Shown here piece after piece: positions 10,858-22,000 of a stretch of 64,000 bases of DNA. Every line of letters begins with the position of its first letter. Within the stretch, counting starts at the first letter, position 1. The stretch spans positions 19,812,485-19,876,484 of the forward strand of contig CM057823.1 in NCBI GenBank assembly GCA_030068075.1. Reading direction: 5' to 3'. Source of the stretch: Paguma larvata. Lineage: Eukaryota; Chordata; Mammalia; Carnivora; Viverridae. The position numbers were made by a program, and so were the translations under genes. The notes beneath the pieces are model-generated. The model was not told the origin of the DNA. It made no database searches and was given only the letters and a program-made list of their open reading frames with translations.

Positions 10858-12242
10858 TCTGTGTCTTTCAGGTAGAGGCTATATATGTCTATAGATGCAT
10901 GTAAAGGACAGGCCTAATGCATGTTAAACTCAATGAGTACCTTATTGGATAAATATCTAAACAAACTCAGGTAGTTCCATGAGAAGACCTGCTCTTGGAA
11001 AGAAGAGGAATTATCAAGAAATTCACCAGAAAGGGCTAGAAGTAGCAGAAGACTTGAAGGGTTGAAATGGGAAGTGGAGCCCAGTAGAGTAAGCCCTACT
11101 GATACCACCTTCATTTTCTTCAGTAGCCTCTGGCTTCACGGAACAGAGATCACTCAGAATAGCTTACGTGAACAGCGGGCTTGTTGAAATGGCAGCAAGG
11201 CTTGAGGGAAGAGAGGAGTTGACCCGTGCTGTCCCCTCCATGTCTCATCGCTGGGGTGGTGGGCTCTCTGCTGTCTGAATCACTGCGGCCTGCCTTCTGA
11301 TCTCAGCCCCTTGGTTTCCCCATGGTGTCACACTGGCTCCCAGTCTGCGTGACTTCAGCCTGAGCACTGGACCGTCTGCCTTCTCAGTTGTGTTATTCAG
11401 GTTTTCAAGAATATTGAATGAATGTACTCAGCCTTTGGATATTTAGCCCTGACTTAGAGGTCTGTCTCTGGTCTGGTTTCTTGTGCCTTGGGGTGGCGGG
11501 ACAGCGCGGTGGGTAAAGATCCTCTACCTTCTTCGGAGGAGGTGTGGGTCAATGGGCCGTGACAGCTCTCTGACAAGGCAGCAGGACAGCCTAGTTAGTG
11601 GCTGTCAGTACGAGCTTCAGAGTCACACCTGCTGGCTTCATCCGTCATTCCACATTCTAACCGCAATAGGCATTGGAGTAGTAGTGTTATCGGGAGTCCC
11701 AGTTGGATGTATGGATGTTTAAGACTTCCATAAAAAAAACAGACTTTTTTCTGCCGTGTAAACAGCTGTGTCTGTAATATTGCCCAGACTTCCTCTGTCT
11801 CCGTGCCCTTAGCTGTGCTATGAAATTCGTGGTAGTCTTGGTCTTATACGGATACTGATTCTTGAAGGAATAGACTGAAAGAGCTTTAGATCGATATCTG
11901 GCACATGGGAAATGTTTAGCAAATATTAGCCTGTTTTGTTAGTATAGCACTTCCAGAGTTGTGATGGGTGCGACTTCGCTTTGGAAAGGGCCTCTCCTGA
12001 TGTTGGATATGACAGGTATAGGGTGACTGGGCCTAGCAGAGGACACTTCCGTCAGTAGCTGTCAGGGGAGAGGGAACAGGTGGTACCCTCTGGCATTCAG
12101 AGTGATTTATTAGCCAGAGATTGCTAAAACCTAACGGGAACGGGGTCTGGCTGGTGCCGAAGCGAGCCACCAAGATCCTTGACTGTGAAAGTGAGGCGCT
12201 GACTGGGCAGATACTCCAGTTACCAAGGTACCGAGGGCTCTG

Positions 12243-12315
12243 GTTTCTTTTCTTTTACTTTTCTTTTCTTTTCTTTCTCTTCTTTTCTTTTCTTTTCCTT
12301 TCTTCCCTTCTTCTC
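12243..12315. repeat. (TTTTC)n pyrimidine low-complexity tract
   Basis: Imperfect ttttc/ttttcttttc repeats on the + strand with no purine runs. Confidence 0.85.
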
Positions 12316-12448
12316 CAACCCTAAAAACTGAAACTGGAAAGCTTAATGGTTTTTAATTGCTCTGCATCTCTCTAAATGAGGCAGCTGCGAATGCCTTATT
12401 CCTGTAGCTTTGCCTTTACTAAATAAAGCTAAATGGATTCACATTTTA

Positions 12449-12679
12449 TTTTTATTTAAAAATTTTTTTTGAAAAAAAACTAAAAAAATTAGTTTTTGAG
12501 AGAGAGAGAGAGAACAGAGGACAGGAGCAGGGGAGGGAGAGAGAGAGAAGGGGACAGAGGATCTGAAGCAGGCTCTGCACTGTCTGCACAGAGCCTGATG
12601 TGGAGCTCGAACCCACAAACTGTGAGATCATGACCTGAGCCAAAGGCAGACACTTAACCTACTGGGCCGTCCAGGCGGT
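12449..12679 (-). mobile_element. Can-SINE, reverse orientation, with long target-site duplication
   Basis: Reverse copy ending 'ggccgtccaggcggtg' (diverged head). The sequence GCTAAATGG[A/G]TTCACATTTTA occurs at 12428-12448 and 12680-12700, a 21-bp duplication with one mismatch. Confidence 0.92.
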
Positions 12680-12700
12680 GCTAAATGGGTTCACATTTTA

Positions 12701-15675
12701 AAGCATCAGCTAGGTACCTTTGCAGACTCTATCAGCTGTTTGTTCCATGTCCTTAGAAAAAATGCTTGTCTCTGTCTAGATTTTGTATCAGAAATTTTCA
12801 AATAGTTTACCATCCTTGTACTGATTTCATACAAGAGAGATAAAAATGTAGATGTTATTGCTACAGTGGTTATTGACTTTATATTGGCCTGAATCGGGTC
12901 ATTTAATTTTTATTTATTTCTACATTTGCGTTCACCTCGCTACAGAAAGCTTTGGAGGAAGTTTTGAGAAACTTGTTCTTGAAGAAAAGATAAGCTTTGG
13001 ACCAAAGTATAAGTGAAATGTATATGAAAAAGTATTTTTTATTTTCCAGAAAAAAGAAGTTTTAGGTTTGAATGAAAAGGTTTGTTGTTTTCGTCTTATA
13101 TCCTGTGCTACACTTTCAGTGTATTTCTTGAGAAATTAATGTCTTAAAAGTAAGTGAAAAGAATAAAAGGAAAGTCAGTAATCTCATGGTATTATGTCCA
13201 TATCCCTTTGCTCCTTTTACTAAATTATTTAACCTCCGACATAATTTGAAAATAAACTTTTGAACTTTAAACTTTCAGAAATGCACTTGATGCTGAACTT
13301 GGAGATTGAACCAAGGGTGTAGGTCAGACGAGAGAAAAACACAGTGGAGCAGGGATCCCAGTTCTTTCCCCCTGTCAGTCCAGAAACGGAAAGTGTAGAT
13401 TGTCTCACCGTGGAACTAGCAACTCAAATGAGGCAGGGAGAATTGGTTATGATTCCGAGCAGCTAATTTGTTGAGGATTTGTTGGAAGGCCCACCCCACT
13501 GTCTGGCCGCAGCTGCTTTTTCCTGTGAGATTTATTGTCAGGGCCTGTGACACTCACACGGAGTATTAAGTTTGTGATTTCACTTTGTTTAGGGAAGGAG
13601 GGGAAAGATTCATTTCTGTTGACTAAATACTACCTCAAACTTTTGATTGACTTTCGACCGTATGTAGCAGATTCTGAAAGATTTCTATGGTTAATGGAAA
13701 GGAAGTCTGCTTTACAGCCGTGTCGTATCCTCAGGGCTAGAAATTTACTTGACCGAAAATTCTATACTGTCATTTGCAACCTGGATCGAAGAAGTTTGAG
13801 AAGGAGGTGATTCCAAGCTGCTGAGGAAGTACTTTAGCTTCTGGCAAGAATTAATAGGGCTCCATCTCGGAGTTAGGTGTCTTGAAACGGTTATACTTCA
13901 GGGTTAGGCGCAGGGGGCCGAGGAAGACTGTCTGTATCATCAGTCTCATTAAATGTATTCAGAGACTTTTCTGTTTGTAGAATATATCATAAATCCCATC
14001 TAGCCCTCCATTGGCTCATAGCATTTTCAGATCTAAGCTAAGACGTGTTTATTCTCCCTCTTCAATAGAGAGGCTGCTATCTTCACAATTAGTAAAATAA
14101 CTGCTGAAGAAAGATACATCTCTGTTTCTGGTATAACCAGAATCGTTTATGACCTCAGAGGAGTGTTGATCGGAGCTTTTATATTCTAAGGCTGAGGCCA
14201 TGAGGGAATCCGTGTTGTGTGGGTCTCTTCCAAAAGTCTAGATTGTGAGGCTTTACTGCATTTCGGTAGGTTTGGTATTAAATACCAGTGCGTGGTCACA
14301 ACAGCAGTAGCTGACAGTGTTTATGATGGTGTGGGTTGTTCTCTGCTCTTGGAAAAACTGCCTGTGCCCTCTAGGCCAATAGAATCACCTTCAAAATCCC
14401 TGCATATTCTCCCTGTGTAGTTATTTGTTGATGAGACAACACACAGAAGCCTGCGCAAGGACAGTGGATACAGACCCAACTCAAAGCAGAAGCATGAGTG
14501 GATTTTTTGTCAGCAAAGAAAATAACTTGGAGAAGTGTGATAAAGTTATCCTAACCATCTCACATAAGCAGTGTATCTTTTTTAAGTGTTTTAAAGGAAA
14601 AGTTATTAAAAAATGTAAATATCAAATTATATCACTGATAGGAAGCACAAATATCTTTTTTTTGTTATTCCCCTGTTGCCATTCTACTTCCATATATTGG
14701 TCTGTCTCCACAAAAACCTGTTTTACAGAAGCACAGGGTTCTTTTTTCTTTATTTGACTAAAAGCTACAGGGTTGAATATATGTTTGTTTAATAATGGTT
14801 CATTACGTTGACCCCGTATGTTTTTACGTTGCTTTTCTCTCATCCCATTATATTTCTGCAAAATTGGTTTTGTGTCATAGCTTCTGCAATCAGTATTTTA
14901 TCAGATAGGTGTGCGTAGTTGAGATTGTTTGTGAGGGACATTGTGTAACCTGTTAGTTCTGAGAAGAGTTTCTGACGTATGCGTTTCTGTTACTCAAAGC
15001 AAATGAATGCTTGACAAATAGCAGCTTTGTCTTGTTTCCTCAGGGCAACATGGAAAAACCGAACATAAAATACTTTCCATTTTTAATTCAAGAGAGGCGG
15101 TAGCTATCAGATCTTACCTGACTAAAACTATACATTTCTATAAACCATTTTGCTTCTGTGTAATCTGGAGGAAATGAAATTCACTTTTCTGTCGTGAATG
15201 ACCGTCCCTCGTGTATTCATTTTGGGTAAATGTTAATAAAAGTTTTGTTGTTTTTAACATTTCAGAGAGGTTTGTAGTATTAGTTGGCTCGTTTAGCCCC
15301 CTTTAATTTTTATGCTGGGTTTTCTATGTGTGTGGTTTTTTTGTTTGTTTGTTTTTGTTTTTAGAAATTTCACAAGCAGTGTTGTGACTGTATTACCAGA
15401 AAAAAAGAATGAAAAAGAGAAATAAAAGCCCACCCACAGTCCTGCCACTTCCTTTTCAGTTTGCCTTGCTTCCTTCTAGATCCTTTCTCTTTACATATGA
15501 ATAGCTGCAGAATTTGCATCTTTTATTTATAAAAACTGGGGCTAATCCAGTACTTTATCAAGAATGTTTCACTTAGTTCAGCGATGAACAGGTATGCCTC
15601 ATTTTCCCCTGTCACTTGTTTCCTAAAGTTCTGGGTGACGTGTTCCATTTTCCCATGATCTTAAATCATTACTAA
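12701..15675. other. SINE-free stretch upstream of SLC7A2, no exon proven
   Basis: About 3 kb without a recent transposon. By human gene geometry, as I recall it, a non-coding first exon of SLC7A2 could lie 4-6 kb upstream of exon 2, that is in this stretch. The segment 13480-13560 is relatively GC-rich, but no CpG island, TATA box or certain donor could be assigned, so no exon is called. Confidence 0.4.
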
Positions 15676-15689
15676 AATTCAGTGGTTCT

Positions 15690-15897
15690 GGGCGCCTGGA
15701 TGGCTCAGTTGGTTAAGTGTCCATTTGACTTCGATCATGATCTCATGGCTCTTGAGTTGAGTCTTACGTTGGGCTCTGCTGACAGCTCAGAGCCCGGAAA
15801 CTGCTTCGGATTGTATGTCTCCCTCTCTCTCTGCCCTTCCCCTGTTCGTGCTCTCTCTCTCTCTCTAAAAAATAAATACACATTACAAAAAATTTTT
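15690..15897 (+). mobile_element. Can-SINE
   Basis: 'gggcgcctggatggctcagt' start. AATTCAGTGGTTCT flanks it at 15676-15689 and 15898-15911, a perfect target-site duplication. Confidence 0.95.
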
Positions 15898-16328
15898 AAT
15901 TCAGTGGTTCTTTTTTGCTGAGCACTTTTCAGCTGGCGGTGCTCCCTACTCCTTGAGTCCCTCACGTGTCTGTGTAAACACATTCAAATGTTACGGAACG
16001 CCAGTGTTTAGTAAACCCCTTCACTTGCTCTCACTTGGCCTTTTATATAACTTCACCTTTTCACTTCTTGATTCTTTTTTAAGGAGATCAGTTTCTCACC
16101 TTATCTTCTAGCTGTGTTATCTGAGAAATAGCTACTTAGGGCTAGGTAGGCATAGAAGCTGATACACCTTTGATTTATAGAAGTATTCAGTTTTGACTTT
16201 GGAAGCTAAAACATTGGCAACACTGGAGATGTCATGTGTACTTGCAAATTTTTTCAACAAGTATTTGTGAAGGGCCATGCTCGGCATTGGTCAGGGGGTG
16301 TGGACAGTACTGATATGTGAAACTTTAG

Positions 16329-16527
16329 GGGCACCTGGGTGGCTCAGTTGGTTAAGCACTGACTCTTGATCTTGGCTCAGGTCGTGATCTCACAGTTTGG
16401 ACGATCAAGCCCTGCGTTGGGCTCCTGCTGTCTGCACAGAGCCTGCTTGGGATTTTCTCTCTCTCCCTTTCTCTCTTCCTTTCTCTCTTTCTCTCGATCA
16501 ATAAATAAATAAACATTTTTAAAAAGC
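16329..16527 (+). mobile_element. Can-SINE
   Basis: 'ggggcacctgggtggctcag' start, CT-rich stretch with several ctttctctc units, and an (AAAT)n tail. No clear target-site duplication seen. Confidence 0.9.
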
Positions 16528-17702
16528 GTTTATTTTCACTGTCAAGGAACTTTTCACTCATTTTCCTATTTCTGTAGGGTTTTTCTCTGCATTCTTTGCA
16601 CTAGCTGCTCTTGAAATCAAGGACTTGCACTTCCATCGATATGTGAATTATGCTCAGGGAGTTAGCTTTATCTGCTAGGTTTACTGTAAAACTGGATGAT
16701 TCATATCCCAGAAATGTGTGTGTCTCTTATGAGCACCACGTCACTTAGATTCAACATAGAACATTCATCTTCTTGTTTTTAAATAAAATAATTTTAGTAA
16801 TAGTTGTCTTTTATAGATATGAAGTTTGAGAAGGGCTGAAGGGTTTATTTTAGAAAGCTCTGAGTTCTTCAGAGAAGACAGAAAGCTGTGGTCTCATGAG
16901 TTTAGGTTGTTGATAATCTGATGATATTGAAGGAGACAACGTCCAATCTCTACATCATTGTGCAGACGCGGCAAACAGGACTCTGAACTTCTGAAAGTTG
17001 AATACATTTAATTTTATTGAATGATGAGCTGCATATACTATGATATTCCCTGTTCCTCAGTTATTTCCTAGTCTGCTGAGTTACATGTCTCTGTACACAA
17101 GGCCATGTAGGGCTTTGTAATTTTAATATGTATTTTGCATATAAGGTGTACATGTTTACTGGAGATAATTTAGAAATACATATTAGCAATATAATATATT
17201 TCTATGAAATACAGAGAAGTAGAAATTAGCTCACCACCCAGAGATCGTCATGGTTAATATTTTGGTATATTTTTACTTCAGACTTTTTACTATAATATGT
17301 ACATATACTTTTTTCCTTACTAAGATCCATACTTTGTTTTATAACTTGATAAATTTTTTTTTGGTGTTAGGTTGTTTGGGCCTATAGAGTATGGGAAGTA
17401 AGTCCTCTGTCTACCTTATTCATTCCATTTAAAAAAGAACACCTCATAGCTGGCATGGACTTTGGCATGGGATTATTTATTTATTTAGAAATCTCAAGTC
17501 ATTGTAAATGAGCATATATGTTCTAATACAAATTCATACTCAAACCACCATTGAAAAGCAGTTTTATTTAGAAAAACTCCAACTTGGGGGGAATTTTTTT
17601 TATTCTAAAAGGTTCAGATGGCTTCACATTAAAAGAGACTGAAATGGAAACGGAGCTCACATGTATTTGATAAAACTGTGAAATACATGATGATGGCGTT
17701 TT

Positions 17703-17887
17703 TAAAAAAATATTTGAGAGAGAAGGGGAAGGGAGAGGCAGAGAGAGGGGGTGACACAGAATCCGAAGCAGGCTCCAGGCTCTGAGCTGTCAGCACAGAG
17801 CCCAATGTGGGCTTGAACTAATGAACTGTGAGATCATGACCTGAGGTGAAGTCTGATGCTTAAACAACTGAGCCACCCAGGTGCCCC
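17703..17887 (-). mobile_element. Can-SINE, reverse orientation
   Basis: Ends 'gagccacccaggtgcccc'. The flanks ATGATGGCGTTTTT and ATGATGGCATTTTT form a 14-bp duplication with one mismatch. Confidence 0.93.
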
Positions 17888-17991
17888 AATGATGGCATTT
17901 TTTACCAGCTTTTAGACAGTAGCTGGGCTACAGGCTCCATAAAGCTGGAGACCACAAATAAATACCACCCCATTCTAGACATGTTTCTTTT

Positions 17992-18190
17992 TTGCTTTTA
18001 AGTGTATTTATTTATTTTGAGAGAAAGCGTGTGCGTGCACTTACGCAAGGGAGAGGCATAGACGGGGGAGAGAATCCAAGCAGGTCAGCCCAGAGCCTGA
18101 CAGGGGACTCGAACTCACAAACCCTGAGATCATGACCTGAGCCAAGATCAAGAGTCAGATGCTTTACCAGCTGAGCCACCCAGGTGCTCT
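17992..18190 (-). mobile_element. Can-SINE, reverse orientation
   Basis: 'gtgtatttatttattttgag' head and 'gagccacccaggtgctct' end. Internally shortened in the CT-rich part. Confidence 0.88.
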
Positions 18191-18649
18191 ATTAGCACAA
18201 TTCCTAGTGTTCAATAAAGCATAAAAATATGAGTTGAATGAATGGTTGAAGAAAAGAAAGATGAGGTAATTCATCTCCTTATTTGTAGTGAAGACAGATG
18301 AGCCATGTCCTGGAAGAGATTTCTGTCAGCATACCTTTAAAAATTGTAGCAGCAAAAATGAACAACAATGGCAAATCTTTTTAACCACCCAAAGCTTCTA
18401 TCCCTTTGTTCTCCATATAAGCCATTTGTTGCAGTCTCTTAGAAAAGACCACGTATTAGTGAACTCTAAGAAATTCACAGCTTTGGCTTTTCCAAACATC
18501 TTTCTGATTGCTCTGGGCTGTGTTTCTAGTAATGCGTCCAACAGAAACAAAAACAAAATGATGCCTTAGTTGTGTTGAGAAGCTGGGCCAATGGTTGGAG
18601 GGATAATGATTCCAGATCCGCTTCTAACCTCCTCTCTTCTGTTCCTCAG

Positions 18650-19040
18650 GATACTTTCTTCAGAATGATTCCCTGCAGAGCCGTGCTATCTTTTGCCCGA
18701 TGTCTGATCCGGAGAAAAATCGTCACTCTGGACAGTCTAGAAGATTCCAAATTATGCCGCTGTTTATCCACCATGGACCTCATCGCCCTGGGGGTTGGAA
18801 GCACTCTTGGTGCTGGGGTTTACGTCCTGGCTGGGGAGGTGGCCAAGGCAGATTCTGGCCCCAGTATCGTGGTGTCCTTCCTCATTGCCGCCCTTGCTTC
18901 CGTGATGGCAGGCCTTTGCTATGCTGAATTTGGGGCCCGAGTTCCCAAGACAGGGTCTGCGTATTTATACACATATGTCACCGTTGGAGAGTTGTGGGCG
19001 TTCATCACTGGCTGGAATCTCATTTTATCTTATGTGATAG
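18650..19040 (+). CDS. SLC7A2: SLC7A2 exon 2 (first coding exon; ATG at 18665)
   Basis: The acceptor TCTTCTGTTCCTCAG ends at 18649, then 15 bases of 5' UTR, then ATG 18665. This start matches the start of human CAT-2 (MIPCRA). It encodes residues 1-126: a cytosolic N-terminus, helix 1 with the glycine-rich [15 protein letters not shown] segment (43-57) that shapes the substrate site in this superfamily, helix 2 (about 66-90) and helix 3. E109 in 'VGELW' corresponds to the Glu shown to be essential in CAT-1. It ends in phase 1 at the donor GTATGT (19041). A decayed copy of the 3' half of this exon lies at 21172-21332. Confidence 0.97.
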
Positions 19041-22000
19041 GTATGTTTTAAAAACAATCAATCTAGTTTTGTGGAATGGTAGAAATAGCACTGAGGTGGA
19101 GGCCTTGGGCTATCTTTGTAGGTCCTTCGTTAGTTAGTGACTGTGGGATCGTGAGTGAGCTACTTAATCTCTGTGTGTCACATTTATCTCACCTCTAAAA
19201 TGTCTCCTAATTGCAAAATCCAGTGATTCTACTTCATCTCTGAATATGCTCCTTAATGGACTTGGAAACCTGCTTTTTTTTTTTTTTTTTTTTTTTTATT
19301 TATTTATTTATTTTAATATTTATTTATTTATTTTTTTCATTATAATAGTTTATTTTCAAATTGGTTTACATATAACACCCAGTGTTCATCCCAACACATG
19401 CCCTCTTTAATATCTGTCACCCCCTCTCCCCCCTCCCTCACCTCCCTCACCTCCCTCACCCTCAGATTGTTCTTAGTCCTTGAGAGTCTCTTATGTTTTA
19501 TCTCCCTCCCTCTCTGTGTCTTTTTTTCCTTTCCCCTCTTCCCCTTCCCCTGGTTTTTGCTTAGTCTCACAAAGTCCACCTATTCGTGGAAACATATGGT
19601 ACCTGTCTTTTTCTGACTGACTTATTTCACTTAACATAATACCCTCCAGTTCCATCCATGTTGCTACACATGGCCAGATTTCATTTTTTCTCATTGCCAT
19701 GTAGTAGTCCATTGTATATATGTGCCACAACTTCTTTATCCATTCGTCAGTTGATGGGCACTTGGTTTGCTTCCACGATTTGGCTATTGTCGAAAGTGCT
19801 GCTATGAACATTGGGGTACACGTACCCCTATGCATCAGCATTCCTGTGTCACTTGGGTAGATTCCTAGCAGTGCTATTGCTGGGTCATACGGTAGCTCTA
19901 TTTTCATTTTTTTGAGGAACCTCCACACCGTTTTCCAGAGCGGCTGTACCAGTTTGCATTCCCACCAACAGTGTAGGAGGGTGCCTGCTTCTCCACATCC
20001 CCGCCAGCATCTATAGTTTCCTGATTTATTCATTTTAGCCACTCGAACCGGTGTAAGGTGGTATCTCAGTGTGGTTTTGATTTGTGTTTCCCTGATGATG
20101 AGTGACTTTGAGCATCGTTTCATGTGTCTGTTGGCCATCTGAATGTTCTCTTTGGAGAAGTGTCTATTCATATCTTCCGCCCACTTTTTCACTGGATTAT
20201 TTGTTTTTCGGGTGTGGAGTTTGGTGAGTTCTTTATAGATTTTAGATACTAGTCCTTTATCTGATATGTCATTTGCGATTATCCTTTCCCATTCCGTCGG
20301 TTGTCTATTAGTTTTGTTGGTTGTTTCCTTTGCCGTGCAGAAGCTTTTTATCTTGATGAGGTCCCAATAGTTCATTTTTGCTTTCAATTCCCTCGCCTCT
20401 GGAGATGTGTCACATAGAAAATTGCTGCGGTTCAGGTCAAAGAGGTTTTTTCCTGCTTTCTCCTCTAGGATTTTGATGGGGAAACCTGCTTTTTAAAAAA
20501 CTATAGTTCCATGGGGCTCCTGGGTGGCTCACTTGGTTGAGTGCCTGACTCTTGATTTCAGCTCAGGTCATGATCCCAAGGTCATGAGATGGAGCCCCAC
20601 ATCAGACTCCATACACAGTATGGAGTATGCTTGGGATTCTTACTCTCTCTCTCCTTCTGCTCCTCTCTTCTGCTCCTGTTCTCTCTAAAATAAAGTAAAA
20701 TAAAATAAAAAATAAATAACCATAGTTCTTTAATGCAAATAAAGTTAGCTGATTCCACAGTTATAGATTTGAACATTTGGTTACCAGTGTATAATTATAA
20801 AATATCAAGGTAATTTTATATGTGATTAAAACTTTCAGTTCTGTCTGAACTAACCCATACTCATCCTAGAATAGAGTAGTGAATGTTATGTTAATCTTCT
20901 CCCAGTGACCTCAAATTCTCTATATATTCTGTGTTTTTGGAAGGTACATCAAGTGTTGCAAGAGCGTGGAGTGGCACCTTCGATGAACTTCTTAGCAAAC
21001 AGATCGGTCAGTTTTTCAGGACATACTTCAAAATGAATTATACCGGCCTTGCGGAGTATCCTGACTTTTTTGCTGTGTGCCTTATATTACTTCTAGCAGG
21101 TAAGAAGACCCATCACACTCCTCCCTGAGATGAGCCTGACTAATTATCCCAGGAGAATAAGTTACCCCTGGATTTGGGGCCTGAGTTCCCAAGATGAGAT
21201 GGCATATTTAGGTGTTTAGGTTACTGTTGGGCATCCGTGGACCTCACCACTGGCTAGAATCACATTTTTTCTTTTGTGGTAGACCTGTTTTAAAAATAAA
21301 TCTAAATTACGTGGAATGGGAGAAATAGCACTTCTAAGTAAGTGGTACTTGGAATGCACTAAAGAATAGGATAAGGCACATCATTATAATAGCAATTGAA
21401 GATTTGCAGGGATGAAGTTTCAATAAGGAAGAATGCATAATTTTTGGCTTTATTTTATCTTGTTAGCTACAGTAAGGATATGGGCAAGGATATGGTGTCT
21501 AGAATAATTTCTGTCTATTTATACCTTCATCTGTGTAATATAGGTATCTAGCTGAAAAGGAAGCATATTCGAGTCACTTGTCATTTTTTAATGTAGATAT
21601 TATGTGGACAAACATACTTGAGGCTAGAATTTCCCCATTTTTATCAGTCATGGTAGCATAGTGGTTTAGAAGGGCACAGGAATTAGAATCAGAACAACCA
21701 GATTTTCAGTTCTACTTTGCCATGACTATCTTTGGATGACCACTGAATGCCACAAATCTTTCTGTGACTCAGTTTGTTCATCCATAAAATGGGGATATTA
21801 ATCTTTATCTTGTACAGACTTCTTGCCTGGTACATAGTAAGCACTTAGATGGCAGACGGTTCTTTTTTGTGAGCAGACTTAATCCCTGCTGCCGCCTTAT
21901 GCTTGTTTTGATTATTTGAACATTTTCTATTTTGATTGCCATCCTCACTTGCACTCCTGCTTAAACGATCAAGGCTTTTATTAACAAGAAAATCTACGGG

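Noticed and set aside
18572..18664. Upstream ATG at 18572 as the start of SLC7A2
   Set aside because: It lies before the acceptor at 18648-18649, in intron sequence; the ATG at 18665 matches the known CAT-2 start.
19491..20387. 298-codon open frame as a host gene
   Set aside because: It is the C-terminal end of L1 ORF2 in a truncated L1 with poly-A and target-site duplication.
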